Below are positions 7,120-13,750 of a DNA stretch of 13,750 bases, piece after piece. The position numbers were made by a program, and so were the translations under genes. Below the pieces are notes generated by a model. It saw only the letters and a list, made by a program, of their open reading frames with translations. It had not been told where the DNA came from and ran no database searches. Source of the stretch: Legionellales bacterium UBA4759 (GTDB lineage Bacteria > Pseudomonadota > Gammaproteobacteria > Legionellales > Legionellaceae); the NCBI GenBank assembly GCA_002403515.1, contig DHHZ01000015.1:1-13750 (forward strand), in the 5' to 3' direction. Position 1 is the first letter of the stretch. Every line of letters begins with the position of its first letter.

Positions 7120-10100
7120 TTATTTTGCCATTGTACTTAAATAAGCATGTTTATAACGATGCGCCTCATCGTTCACAAAGCTTTTGAACTCTCGCAACTT
7201 TAAATTACCAGTATAACCTAACAATCTTTCAGTGAGCCTCAATTGCATTAAAATTTGAAAAACTCTGTTGTCATTGGGTGGCTCTAACATGCAATTGGCC
7301 ATGGAAAATAGATGTCCATAATTCATATGGGCAGTTTGGGGGGACCAATCGTCAATTGCATTTCTGACCGAAGGCGATAATTCAAAACCCTTAATCATCA
7401 AACGAATTGCTCGTAAAATTCGTATGGGGTCTTTTAAAAAAGATTGTAAGGGCTCTTCAATGCTTCTGATAACTCGCGTTTCTAAATCAATTATTCCCAT
7501 ATTGGTGGGATCAAATATTCTTCCATGAACATCGCAATACAAACAATTGACCGTAAAATCACGGTTTCGGTAATCTTGTGCAATAAAATAATCACTTTCG
7601 GGAATATTTTGGTGATAATATTCAATACTCATCACGGTGTCTTGTCTAAAAAATGCACTTCGTCTTTGAAATAGGGTTCGAAAATAAAGTTGGGGTAGAA
7701 CTTTAGATTGCATGTAGACACCTTGCCTAGTATGAATATCTATAATAGGAGTTCTGGTGCCAATAAAATCGATATCATGTAGTGTGTCAAAAGGTGTTTG
7801 ATTCAAAAGATGATGAATTGCACTGCCCACGAGATAAATAAGGTTATGTGCTGGAAAGCCATTATGAAATGCAGCGTTTATAAAATCAGGTAACATGACA
7901 AAACTGATAGGACAATATGGGCGTAAGCAACTGGATAGTTCTTGATGTCTTGTCCAAAGTGATACAACTTTTTCGCGGTATCCTAAATTCAATAAATGTT
8001 GAAGGTATTCAGGCCCCTCTTGTTTTAGTCTTTGACGAACTGGAGGAAACGCGAGTAAATTATGAAGTAACTTTTCATCATCCTCTTGAAGTGCATTGAT
8101 AAACATTTGAGGCGCATGCTCTAAAAATTTATGCTCAATACTGCGGTATTCAAAAGCATCTTGAAGGAAAGTCATATCTTTTTGCGAAAACTGATACCAG
8201 AATGTAGCATCACCCTGTGTTAACAATAATCGATGGGAGATGTTTTTTAAAAATTCTAACAAAGATTCATTGGGGATTTGTAAAGCATAATCCAAGACCG
8301 TAGCAAATTCAGATTCATATCTGGCCCAAATTGGTAAAACTTTTGCACCAAATTGGTCCGTCAATAATTCAGGGCTTAAGGTTTTTAGGATTTGTCGTAT
8401 ATTGGGAAATGAAAGTAAGTTATTGAGTACAGCGATATTTTCCTCTTTGATGGCCTCTATATAACAAGCAGGTGCATGTTCCTCGAAATGCCGAGCAATT
8501 TCAATGAATTCAAGACATGCATTTATAGTGACAAGTTCTTTTTCAGAAAATTTAAACCAAAATCTCTTATCAAGCTGAGAAAACATGAGGCGATGCGATT
8601 TATCCTTCAAGAATAAAAGCAAAGCATCATTGGGGGTTTGCACTGCAGACATTAATACTAACTTTAATCTTTGGTCTTCCTTGCCCAATGGAAAATGTTT
8701 AAATAAAACTTCATGACATATCGCAGGATTGTTATGAAGAGCGGTTTCATAATGCGCAATAATATTTTCTTTTAAATGCTCGCGAATACTTTCTCGACTA
8801 ATCATATTCTCAATCAAAATCAAATCATGCGTTGATAATGCTTTGGTAAATAAAACATGCCAGGCATTTGTTTCAGAAATATACCGATGTGCAGCTGGTA
8901 TTCTTATAAAGGCTTTATTAAGGCGCTTGCATTCCGAGTGAAATATTCTTTCAATGATATCAAAAAAATGTTCAGAAAAAATACCGTTCAGAATCTCTTG
9001 GTATTCATCATCAATTAATTTTTCAAATTTCTCAATGTTTGCAGTATCAATCAAATTCAGTAAAATTTCATGATTAAGAGTAAATACTCTGGGTTTAGAT
9101 TTTTTGACAACTGGCGCCTCAACTGCCTCTGAAACGAGTTGTGCTTTTTCAGGCACAGCTACAGGGGGTGGGGGTTGTCGACTAAAGCGAGCTGTAATCA
9201 CATCATGAGAAAATTTTAAAAGTTGTTGAATATGAGATTCTTTAAATTCCCAAGAAAATGGGCGTTCGTGACTAAAAAGATAAGCAATTAGTTCATCTTT
9301 TTGTTGGGTAATCAATTCCCCAATAAAGCTTAAAAAATTTATCTTTTTAATATGTTTTCTTAAGATATCAAACATTTCATGGTTACTACTATCAAGGATG
9401 AGTTGAAGAGCGCTTAAACCATCGCTTGTTCTTTGAGAAAAAGGATCGATGTTTTGATTTAAGCACCAGCGAATACATGTCAAATGGTTATTTTCAATAG
9501 CCAAATGCAAAAGATTAGAACCCTGAGCATCTAGGTTTTCTAGGGAAAACTGAGGAAATGAATTTTTTAGCATTATAATTCGTTCAAAACCATGGCTTTT
9601 ATCTGTAATTAATTTGGCAAATAAATGTTGATGATATTGATTTTTGGCATTTATTTGCACCGACGAGGTAATAAATTCAGTTAAATTTTCTAAATATTTA
9701 GCAGGAAAGTGCCGATGAGCATAATTTTCATAGAAATGGAAAAGGGGCTCGCCATGAACTAACATGTTGCGGTCAATATCCAATAAAGTAAGATTTTTAA
9801 AGAAGTCATCATGGAAATCATAAAGCCAATTGATGTATCGGGTTGGATGTTTTTCCATGTGCTCTAGAAAATATTGTGAAAATCTTCGTGGTAATTTTAA
9901 GCCTTTTTCAGCGTACACAAAACTTAAAAAACTAATTTTTTCATGATTTTTTGGAAGATAATAAGTATGAAAATAAGGTGTTATATCAAATAAGTTAAAT
10001 TCAACAATGAATTGAGATTGGTTTTTTGCTAAAAGGCTTGTTGTAATTTTATAGCAAATGTCATTCGGAACTTGTGTCCAATCAATCGCCAAAGATGTAA

Positions 10101-11256
10101 ATTGTTCTGACAATGTTGAAAATTGGTTGTTGCCAATATGTCTCAGGAATAAGGCACTTTTACGTAATTCTGAATTGATGAATGGAAAATGAAGCACCCA
10201 ACAAAGCGTATCATCTGTCTTTTGTTTAACAGAATGAAGAATCAATGAAACCTGAAAATTTATACTATCAGAAAAATTAAGATTTAAATCATGGAAAAAA
10301 ATATTCAAATACTCAATATTATTGCTCTCAATGGCACGAAAATAACAATTATATAATTGGGCTCTGAGAATAGGAAAAAATTCTAAGGTACTTTGAGCCA
10401 AGGAAATATAACCTTTATAAATCGCATGGCATAAGGCGATTTGGCCTTGATTATCCGTGAGATTTGGGTCAGCTATCATATGAGATATTTGTAAAGGTGC
10501 AAATCTAGGATCTTTGATCAATTTGATAAGCCATTCACCCTGGTCTGATTGACACGCAATATGGGCAATGCTTTCTCTTTTTTGATTTCCCAGCAAATGA
10601 TTAGGTGAATACTCCATCAGTTTCAAAAGACCAGCTTCATTTTCTAGTCGAATTGCAACCATCAAAGGAGTGTCACCAAACTGGTTTTTTGTATTCACCC
10701 ATTCAGGCTTGTGGTTTAGAATTCTTGTGAGAAGTGCTAAATCGTTTTGTTTCAGCGCCCAAAAAATTGGAGAATTTGGTTGACAATATTTGTCATGATT
10801 GTCGATTAAATAATGAAATAGTTCGTCACTAATGCTTGGCATTGCATAGGGAGGAATTTGTACGGTGATTTGGAAATTATAAGGATGAAGTGTCGCAAAT
10901 ACCAAATGAAGAATCTCAATGGCCTTTGGTGTTTGACATATATGCTCGATCAAATTAGGCTCAAAAGAAACTGCATGATGGAATGGATGGCGAATCCATT
11001 GCAGAAAAAATAAATTTTTAATTAAGTTATTTGGATCATGATGATAGGTTTCTATTAACCAAAATTTAAAGGATATGCCATTTTCTCGTTCTATTTTTTG
11101 AAGATCGAGGGCAGCAACTGAAGCGATAAATTTTTCATGTGCTTTTGTTTTTGCTTCTGGTGTTAGATTTTTGGGAAGACATTTATCAGCATATTTTGCC
11201 AGTTCTTCGATTTTTAACCAAATTCTATGATAAAGTGAGGCTTGTTCAGCGTGCAT
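7120..11256 (-). CDS. Giant ankyrin-type protein with C-terminal poly(A) polymerase/CCA-type nucleotidyltransferase domain
   Basis: The protein has 1378 residues. An all-helical N-terminus leads into an ankyrin-like block (about 161-300, e.g. FGDTPLMVAIRLENEAGLLKL at 193-213) and a second block (about 577-640, e.g. GSNLLHLAIENNHLTCIRW at 579-597). A proline-rich linker (RQPPPPVAVPEKAQ, 693-706) follows. Residues about 786-1105 hold two clear and one degenerate copy of a helical unit. From about 1134 the chain resembles class II tRNA nucleotidyltransferases and bacterial poly(A) polymerase: LVGSA (1142-1146) and DID (1161-1163) give hG[GS]...DhD; NRDFTVN (1231-1237) replaces RRDFTIN; DP (1249-1250); DPIRILRAIR (1276-1285) is the EDxxR region with Lys for Glu. 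The RD normally after GGxV is HH. The RNA-binding tail is short. No signal peptide or membrane segment is seen. The start is the first ATG; the RBS is weak (AAAGA). Ankyrin proteins of this size are typical of intracellular-bacterium effectors, but secretion is inferred. Target and activity are unknown. Confidence 0.85.
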   Translation of the reverse strand: MHAEQASLYHRIWLKIEELAKYADKCLPKNLTPEAKTKAHEKFIASVAALDLQKIERENGISFKFWLIETYHHDPNNLIKNLFFLQWIRHPFHHAVSFEPNLIEHICQTPKAIEILHLVFATLHPYNFQITVQIPPYAMPSISDELFHYLIDNHDKYCQPNSPIFWALKQNDLALLTRILNHKPEWVNTKNQFGDTPLMVAIRLENEAGLLKLMEYSPNHLLGNQKRESIAHIACQSDQGEWLIKLIKDPRFAPLQISHMIADPNLTDNQGQIALCHAIYKGYISLAQSTLEFFPILRAQLYNCYFRAIESNNIEYLNIFFHDLNLNFSDSINFQVSLILHSVKQKTDDTLCWVLHFPFINSELRKSALFLRHIGNNQFSTLSEQFTSLAIDWTQVPNDICYKITTSLLAKNQSQFIVEFNLFDITPYFHTYYLPKNHEKISFLSFVYAEKGLKLPRRFSQYFLEHMEKHPTRYINWLYDFHDDFFKNLTLLDIDRNMLVHGEPLFHFYENYAHRHFPAKYLENLTEFITSSVQINAKNQYHQHLFAKLITDKSHGFERIIMLKNSFPQFSLENLDAQGSNLLHLAIENNHLTCIRWCLNQNIDPFSQRTSDGLSALQLILDSSNHEMFDILRKHIKKINFLSFIGELITQQKDELIAYLFSHERPFSWEFKESHIQQLLKFSHDVITARFSRQPPPPVAVPEKAQLVSEAVEAPVVKKSKPRVFTLNHEILLNLIDTANIEKFEKLIDDEYQEILNGIFSEHFFDIIERIFHSECKRLNKAFIRIPAAHRYISETNAWHVLFTKALSTHDLILIENMISRESIREHLKENIIAHYETALHNNPAICHEVLFKHFPLGKEDQRLKLVLMSAVQTPNDALLLFLKDKSHRLMFSQLDKRFWFKFSEKELVTINACLEFIEIARHFEEHAPACYIEAIKEENIAVLNNLLSFPNIRQILKTLSPELLTDQFGAKVLPIWARYESEFATVLDYALQIPNESLLEFLKNISHRLLLTQGDATFWYQFSQKDMTFLQDAFEYRSIEHKFLEHAPQMFINALQEDDEKLLHNLLAFPPVRQRLKQEGPEYLQHLLNLGYREKVVSLWTRHQELSSCLRPYCPISFVMLPDFINAAFHNGFPAHNLIYLVGSAIHHLLNQTPFDTLHDIDFIGTRTPIIDIHTRQGVYMQSKVLPQLYFRTLFQRRSAFFRQDTVMSIEYYHQNIPESDYFIAQDYRNRDFTVNCLYCDVHGRIFDPTNMGIIDLETRVIRSIEEPLQSFLKDPIRILRAIRLMIKGFELSPSVRNAIDDWSPQTAHMNYGHLFSMANCMLEPPNDNRVFQILMQLRLTERLLGYTGNLKLREFKSFVNDEAHRYKHAYLSTMAK
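7942..8661 (-). repeat. Tandem ~120-residue duplication inside the ankyrin/nucleotidyltransferase gene
   Basis: Residues 866-985 and 986-1105 align without gaps at a fixed 120-residue offset until about residue 965, then with a four-residue insertion in the second copy. Matching anchors include PND.LL.FLK/PNESLLEFLK (875/995), SHRL (887/1007), FEEHAP/FLEHAP (924/1044), LNNLLSFP/LHNLLAFP (944/1064) and SPELL/GPEYL (961/1081). A third, degenerate copy lies before them at about 786-865. The unit is helical and I do not recognise it as a named family. Confidence 0.75.
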
Positions 11257-11285
11257 GGATATCTTTAAATAAACACAAAGACTCG

Positions 11286-11314
11286 ATTATACACAATCTT
11301 TGCTGTATTTGGAA
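11286..11314 (-). promoter_or_regulatory. Promoter of the ankyrin/nucleotidyltransferase gene
   Basis: On the minus strand a perfect TATAAT (11286-11291) lies 17 bases from TTCCAA (11309-11314, a three-of-six match to the -35 consensus). Transcription would begin about 22 bases before the ATG at 11256. It lies downstream of the 11357-11389 hairpin, so the gene is probably its own transcription unit. Confidence 0.45.
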
Positions 11315-11356
11315 TAAATTATGGGGAATGAATTTTTGACAAGTTTGTTTAGTTTC

Positions 11357-11400
11357 CTCCACCTAAGCTTATGGTCGTTTTAGGTGGAGAATCTTTTTAA
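11357..11400 (+). terminator. Intrinsic-terminator-like hairpin facing right
   Basis: CTCCACCTAA (11357-11366) and TTAGGTGGAG (11380-11389) form a perfect 10-bp stem with a 13-base loop, followed on the plus strand by CTTTTTAATTTT. This is a good rho-independent terminator for rightward transcription, yet both neighbouring genes run leftward. On the minus strand the same hairpin is preceded by an A-run and followed by GAAACTAAAC, with no U-tract. It could still slow leftward read-through, or end an antisense transcript crossing the ankyrin gene. Confidence 0.5.
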
Positions 11401-11402
11401 TT

Positions 11403-12788
11403 TTAAGAAAGCTTTAAATGTGTTGTAGGTTCATTTTGAGGGATAAAGTTCAGCAAAATATCGATTGAGATAGCATTGGTTGCTAGTAAAACGCCCATGA
11501 TAATATTCGCAGGAGAGGATAAAATCATACCTGCTCCAACCAGTGTTGATAATCTTAAACAACTGGTTACAACATCTTTTTGAATATTTTCAAGTGACTG
11601 GCTTGGTGATTTAATCCAAGCAACGATATCTGTTGTTAATTGAATCATCTGTGAAGCCATCACCATATTGGCCGCTAATAAAAACCACATTGGAATGCCT
11701 GGCACCATGGGAATGATAAATATCCCTGTACAAATAGCCATGGTTGGGATAGCCGCTTGAATAAAAATTCTGTGGGCGATATCCAAATAAAGCATATTTT
11801 GTTTGTGTGGATTTTGTTCTTGTTCGAGTGCTAAGAGGGCATTTTTCAAATTGATATAGTATTGCGCGACAAAGCAGCTGGTACCACCTATGACCAAAAG
11901 TGGAATATTGATTGGGTTAAATACCAATGCAAAAGCTATCAATGAAAAGCTTGCAATAAGAGCTAGCTGGTAATTCATCACAAAATCTAAATCATTGATG
12001 ATTTTTTGGTGATGAGCATTGATTAAACCTTCAATTGAATATGATTTTAATTCATCTTGCATCATTTGATGGTAATGTTCTTTATCCATTTTGGAAATAT
12101 AGGTCATTGCAAAGTCCCCGACCAATAATAAAACAGTTAGAAAATTACCTGCTATGCCTAAAATTCCATTTCCGGTAAGCCAATGAAATGTTGCTAAATT
12201 TACTGGCCCCCAAAGTACGATGTCATTCATCAATCTTCCGTATCTTAAGCGCCATTGTACAATAAATTTCTCAGAATTACTCACGTCAAATTTATTGTAG
12301 AATTCTTGTAAATCCTCGGAGGGTAAAACGACATGTTTTACTAAATTCAGTAAATCCAAGCCACCCCGTACGAAATATAAGCCATAACTTAAATAACCAT
12401 TGAGGTTGGCAATGGATTTTAAGAATAAACTCAATTCATTGAGGTTGATTTTCGCCACAAACAGGATGGTTTCAATGAAGTTTCTTGACCACACCATATC
12501 CAAACGATGAGAATTGAAATAATCAATTTGGTCTTGAATATATTTGGTAATAGCAAACTTTCCAAGCTCTTGTTTTCTCTCCATCAGCTTATCTAAGTAT
12601 TTTTTCTTATTTAATTTGTCTGTTAAAATTTTTTCTAAATAAGCTTTTTGGGTCGGGTCATCATTTAAATCATTAAGACATTTTTTTAATACAGAAATAA
12701 AATAATTGTTGTAGTTGTAGTCCATGAAATCTTGCTTGGTCATGGAAATATTCGAAGTAGTCAGGTGGCTTTCTGTTGCAGCGTTCAC
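11403..12788 (-). CDS. Polytopic membrane protein of unknown function
   Basis: This 461-residue protein is not recognised. Residues 1-190 are hydrophilic, mostly helical and rich in Lys, Asp and Asn. The rest carries about six hydrophobic segments: near 209-231, 274-291, 294-311, 343-363, 366-381 and 412-449 (possibly two), with a charged helical loop at about 233-270 and another at 313-340. There is no signal peptide, and no transporter or enzyme motif is evident. A large soluble N-terminus joined to paired hydrophobic hairpins is a shape seen in membrane-inserting effectors of Legionella and Coxiella, but that is only a resemblance. The chosen start is GTG at 12788; ATG codons at 12743 (residue 16) and 12725 (residue 22) are alternatives, and none has a strong Shine-Dalgarno. 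It lies 129 bp downstream of the EamA gene on the same strand and upstream of the 11357-11389 hairpin. Confidence 0.75.
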   Translation of the reverse strand: MNAATESHLTTSNISMTKQDFMDYNYNNYFISVLKKCLNDLNDDPTQKAYLEKILTDKLNKKKYLDKLMERKQELGKFAITKYIQDQIDYFNSHRLDMVWSRNFIETILFVAKINLNELSLFLKSIANLNGYLSYGLYFVRGGLDLLNLVKHVVLPSEDLQEFYNKFDVSNSEKFIVQWRLRYGRLMNDIVLWGPVNLATFHWLTGNGILGIAGNFLTVLLLVGDFAMTYISKMDKEHYHQMMQDELKSYSIEGLINAHHQKIINDLDFVMNYQLALIASFSLIAFALVFNPINIPLLVIGGTSCFVAQYYINLKNALLALEQEQNPHKQNMLYLDIAHRIFIQAAIPTMAICTGIFIIPMVPGIPMWFLLAANMVMASQMIQLTTDIVAWIKSPSQSLENIQKDVVTSCLRLSTLVGAGMILSSPANIIMGVLLATNAISIDILLNFIPQNEPTTHLKLS

Positions 12789-12917
12789 AAATGTATATCT
12801 TAATGAAATAATTAAAATGCCTAATTGTATCTGATTTTTTGTTTATTAAAAGAGGTTTATGTAAAAAAAATGTAAAAATTTTAATGCTTTTAATATTCAA
12901 TAAATAAAGATGGTACT

Positions 12918-13361
12918 TTAATGTATTTGTCCACCGATACGGATGATATATATACCAATAAAGATTAATAGTCCACCGAGAATATTGTTTAGCGTGAAAT
13001 GATTTATTTTAAATAAAAGTAAGCTAAAAATAATCGCAAACAATGGATAAATCATTTCAATAAGTGCTGCAAGACCAGCATTTTTTGAAAGTTTGACAGA
13101 TTCCCAAATGACATAATTTGCGCATGAAAAGACAAGAATTTCGATACATACTAAAAATAAAAGTGGTTTATTTTGATAAATCATCGTTATTTCTTTTGAA
13201 AATTGTTTATGGTCTACGATACTTAAAAAGATGACGCAACCCAATAACATATCAAGTGTTACCAGAGTGATGCTCGAAACATGTAAAAGAATTCTTTCAC
13301 ATACACAATAAGATAAGCCCCATAAAATAGAAGCCAATAAAGCATAAATTAGCCAATTCAT
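12918..13361 (-). CDS. Single-domain EamA/DMT-family membrane protein
   Basis: The 147-residue protein has five hydrophobic segments (about 2-20, 30-48, 66-86, 94-117 and 124-141). It ends with the pattern of the EamA domain: EMIYPLFAIIFSLLLF (102-117), then LNNILGGLLIFIGIYII (124-140). Full-length drug/metabolite transporters have two such domains in about 300 residues. This is a half-size, one-domain form, which would have to pair with itself or with a partner to make a ten-helix transporter; no second half lies nearby. The substrate cannot be predicted. The ATG at 13361 has no visible Shine-Dalgarno, but the first hydrophobic helix begins at once, which supports this start. An A/T dyad 25 bases upstream may be its control site. 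Confidence 0.8.
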   Translation of the reverse strand: MNWLIYALLASILWGLSYCVCERILLHVSSITLVTLDMLLGCVIFLSIVDHKQFSKEITMIYQNKPLLFLVCIEILVFSCANYVIWESVKLSKNAGLAALIEMIYPLFAIIFSLLLFKINHFTLNNILGGLLIFIGIYIIRIGGQIH

Positions 13362-13385
13362 TTGTTTTATTTATTATTTTTTTAT

Positions 13386-13403
13386 TTTAAATATTAATTT
13401 AAA
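13386..13403. promoter_or_regulatory. 18-bp A/T dyad upstream of the EamA gene
   Basis: TTTAAAT and ATTTAAA flank ATTA in a perfect 7-4-7 inverted repeat, 25-42 bases before the ATG at 13361, where a regulator could overlap the promoter. On the minus strand the centre reads TTAATATTT, which loosely recalls a PmrA-type half-site of Legionella. Given the base composition, chance is a real alternative. Confidence 0.25.
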
Positions 13404-13471
13404 GACAATTGATGAGAGAATCAAATATATTTTTTTATGAAGATGTGGCCTAAGAACACTACCAATTATAA

Positions 13472-13546
13472 TCAGAATTGCAATTTAATAATTGAACAGA
13501 CGGCTTTCCTTTGCCTGGCTTTGTCGTTCATTATCATTACTCCCAC
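13472..13546 (-). CDS. Possible 24-residue basic small peptide
   Basis: A minus-strand AAGGAG lies 7 bases before a GTG at 13546, opening 24 codons that end in TGA at 13472. The peptide contains MNDKARQRKAVCSIIK and is basic. The Shine-Dalgarno is as good as any in the window, and a small dyad lies just upstream. The frame is short and the start is GTG, so it could be chance, a leader peptide, or the remnant of a larger gene. I do not recognise it. Confidence 0.18.
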   Translation of the reverse strand: MGVMIMNDKARQRKAVCSIIKLQF

Positions 13547-13634
13547 AACTGGTCTCCTTAAATGTTCATGGGGAACATCTAATTTAACCCATTACGACAT
13601 TTTCATGGAGTTATGACATGATAGTCTGCTCCAA

Positions 13635-13662
13635 TGGAAAAATAAAATATTTATACTATAAT
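13635..13662 (+). promoter_or_regulatory. Promoter of the gene starting at 13732
   Basis: TGGAAA (13635-13640, four of six -35 matches) lies 16 bases before a perfect TATAAT (13657-13662). Transcription from about 13669 would give a 5' leader of about 63 bases before the ATG at 13732. Confidence 0.45.
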
Positions 13663-13731
13663 AAAATCGACTGTTCCACCTATTTGGCAAAGCAATATCT
13701 GATATCATTTTTTTTCAAAAGGAGTTGAAAA

Positions 13732-13750
13732 ATGGTTAGTGTGTCAAAGT
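13732..13750 (+). CDS. Start of a further gene (partial, first six codons)
   Basis: AAAAGGAG at 13717-13724 is an almost ideal Shine-Dalgarno, 7 bases before ATG at 13732. The visible residues are MVSVSK. A promoter-like pair lies about 70 bases upstream. The product cannot be told from this window. Confidence 0.6.

Larger units (their letters stand above)
13362..13731. other. 370-bp intergenic region
   Basis: No convincing gene of ordinary length lies here. The left part (to about 13435) is nearly pure A/T and should hold the promoter of the EamA gene. The middle (about 13495-13620) is richer in G+C. It contains a short minus-strand frame with a good RBS, a 6-bp dyad (ATGTTC at 13562-13567, GAACAT at 13573-13578), and a 59-codon plus-strand frame (13437-13616) with no RBS. 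The right part holds the promoter and RBS of the next gene. Confidence 0.6.

Noticed and set aside
7917..8099. Plus-strand open frame of 60 codons
   Set aside because: It is antisense to the duplicated part of the ankyrin/nucleotidyltransferase gene and has no RBS.
11139..11339. Plus-strand open frame of 66 codons across the start of the ankyrin gene
   Set aside because: It is antisense to the gene start and promoter, with no RBS and no recognisable features.
12673..12900. Minus-strand open frame of 75 codons
   Set aside because: It overlaps the N-terminus of the membrane-protein gene in another frame and reaches into A/T-rich intergenic DNA; the composition looks like translated non-coding sequence.
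13437..13616. Plus-strand open frame of 59 codons with a hydrophobic middle
   Set aside because: It has no Shine-Dalgarno before its ATG and looks like chance; it also conflicts with the minus-strand mini-frame, which has a better RBS.
1..13750. CRISPR arrays, tRNA or rRNA genes, complete insertion sequences, attachment sites
   Set aside because: I saw no regularly spaced direct repeats at DNA level, no cloverleaf or rRNA-like segment, no transposase or integrase motif and no terminal repeats.

Overview
The window is AT-rich bacterial DNA with tightly packed genes, nearly all on the minus strand. Its gene content points to a host-associated gammaproteobacterium of the Legionellales type (Legionella, Coxiella or Berkiella-like). 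It carries a Wip-like metallophosphatase of the kind known as Dot/Icm effectors, a very large ankyrin protein, a pentatricopeptide-repeat (PPR) protein, and a large membrane protein I do not recognise. Ordinary gammaproteobacterial genes (acs, a YkuD-type L,D-transpeptidase, a renalase-like flavoprotein, an EamA protein) lie between them. The genus is inferred; no rRNA or universal marker gene is present.

Layout. 1-1183 (-): the first 394 residues of a Wip-like phosphatase that runs off the left edge and appears to have its own extended -10 promoter. 1263-6085 (-): a likely co-directional unit, transcribed from right to left, of L,D-transpeptidase (4952-6085), PPR protein (3092-4873 or 4948) and acetyl-CoA synthetase (1263-3068). 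6148-7062 (+): the flavoprotein, divergent from the transpeptidase. 7068-7112: a perfect 14-bp inverted repeat between two convergent genes. 7120-11256 (-): a 1378-residue protein with two ankyrin-type blocks, a proline-rich linker, tandem helical repeats and a C-terminal poly(A)-polymerase/CCA-type nucleotidyltransferase domain. 11403-12788 (-): a polytopic membrane protein of unknown function. 12918-13361 (-): a single-domain EamA protein. 13362-13731: non-coding or only weakly coding DNA. 13732 onward (+): the start of a further gene with a strong ribosome binding site.

The two most unusual items are RNA-linked. One is the ankyrin/nucleotidyltransferase fusion. The other is the PPR protein, whose 14 repeats are spaced almost exactly 36 residues apart and whose RNA-code position 35 is always Asn or Asp in repeats 1-12. 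PPR proteins are mostly eukaryotic and organellar, so transfer from a eukaryote, or use inside a eukaryotic host, is a reasonable hypothesis, but nothing here proves secretion. I see no evidence that the genes form one pathway. The window looks like housekeeping genes with candidate host-interaction genes inserted among them.
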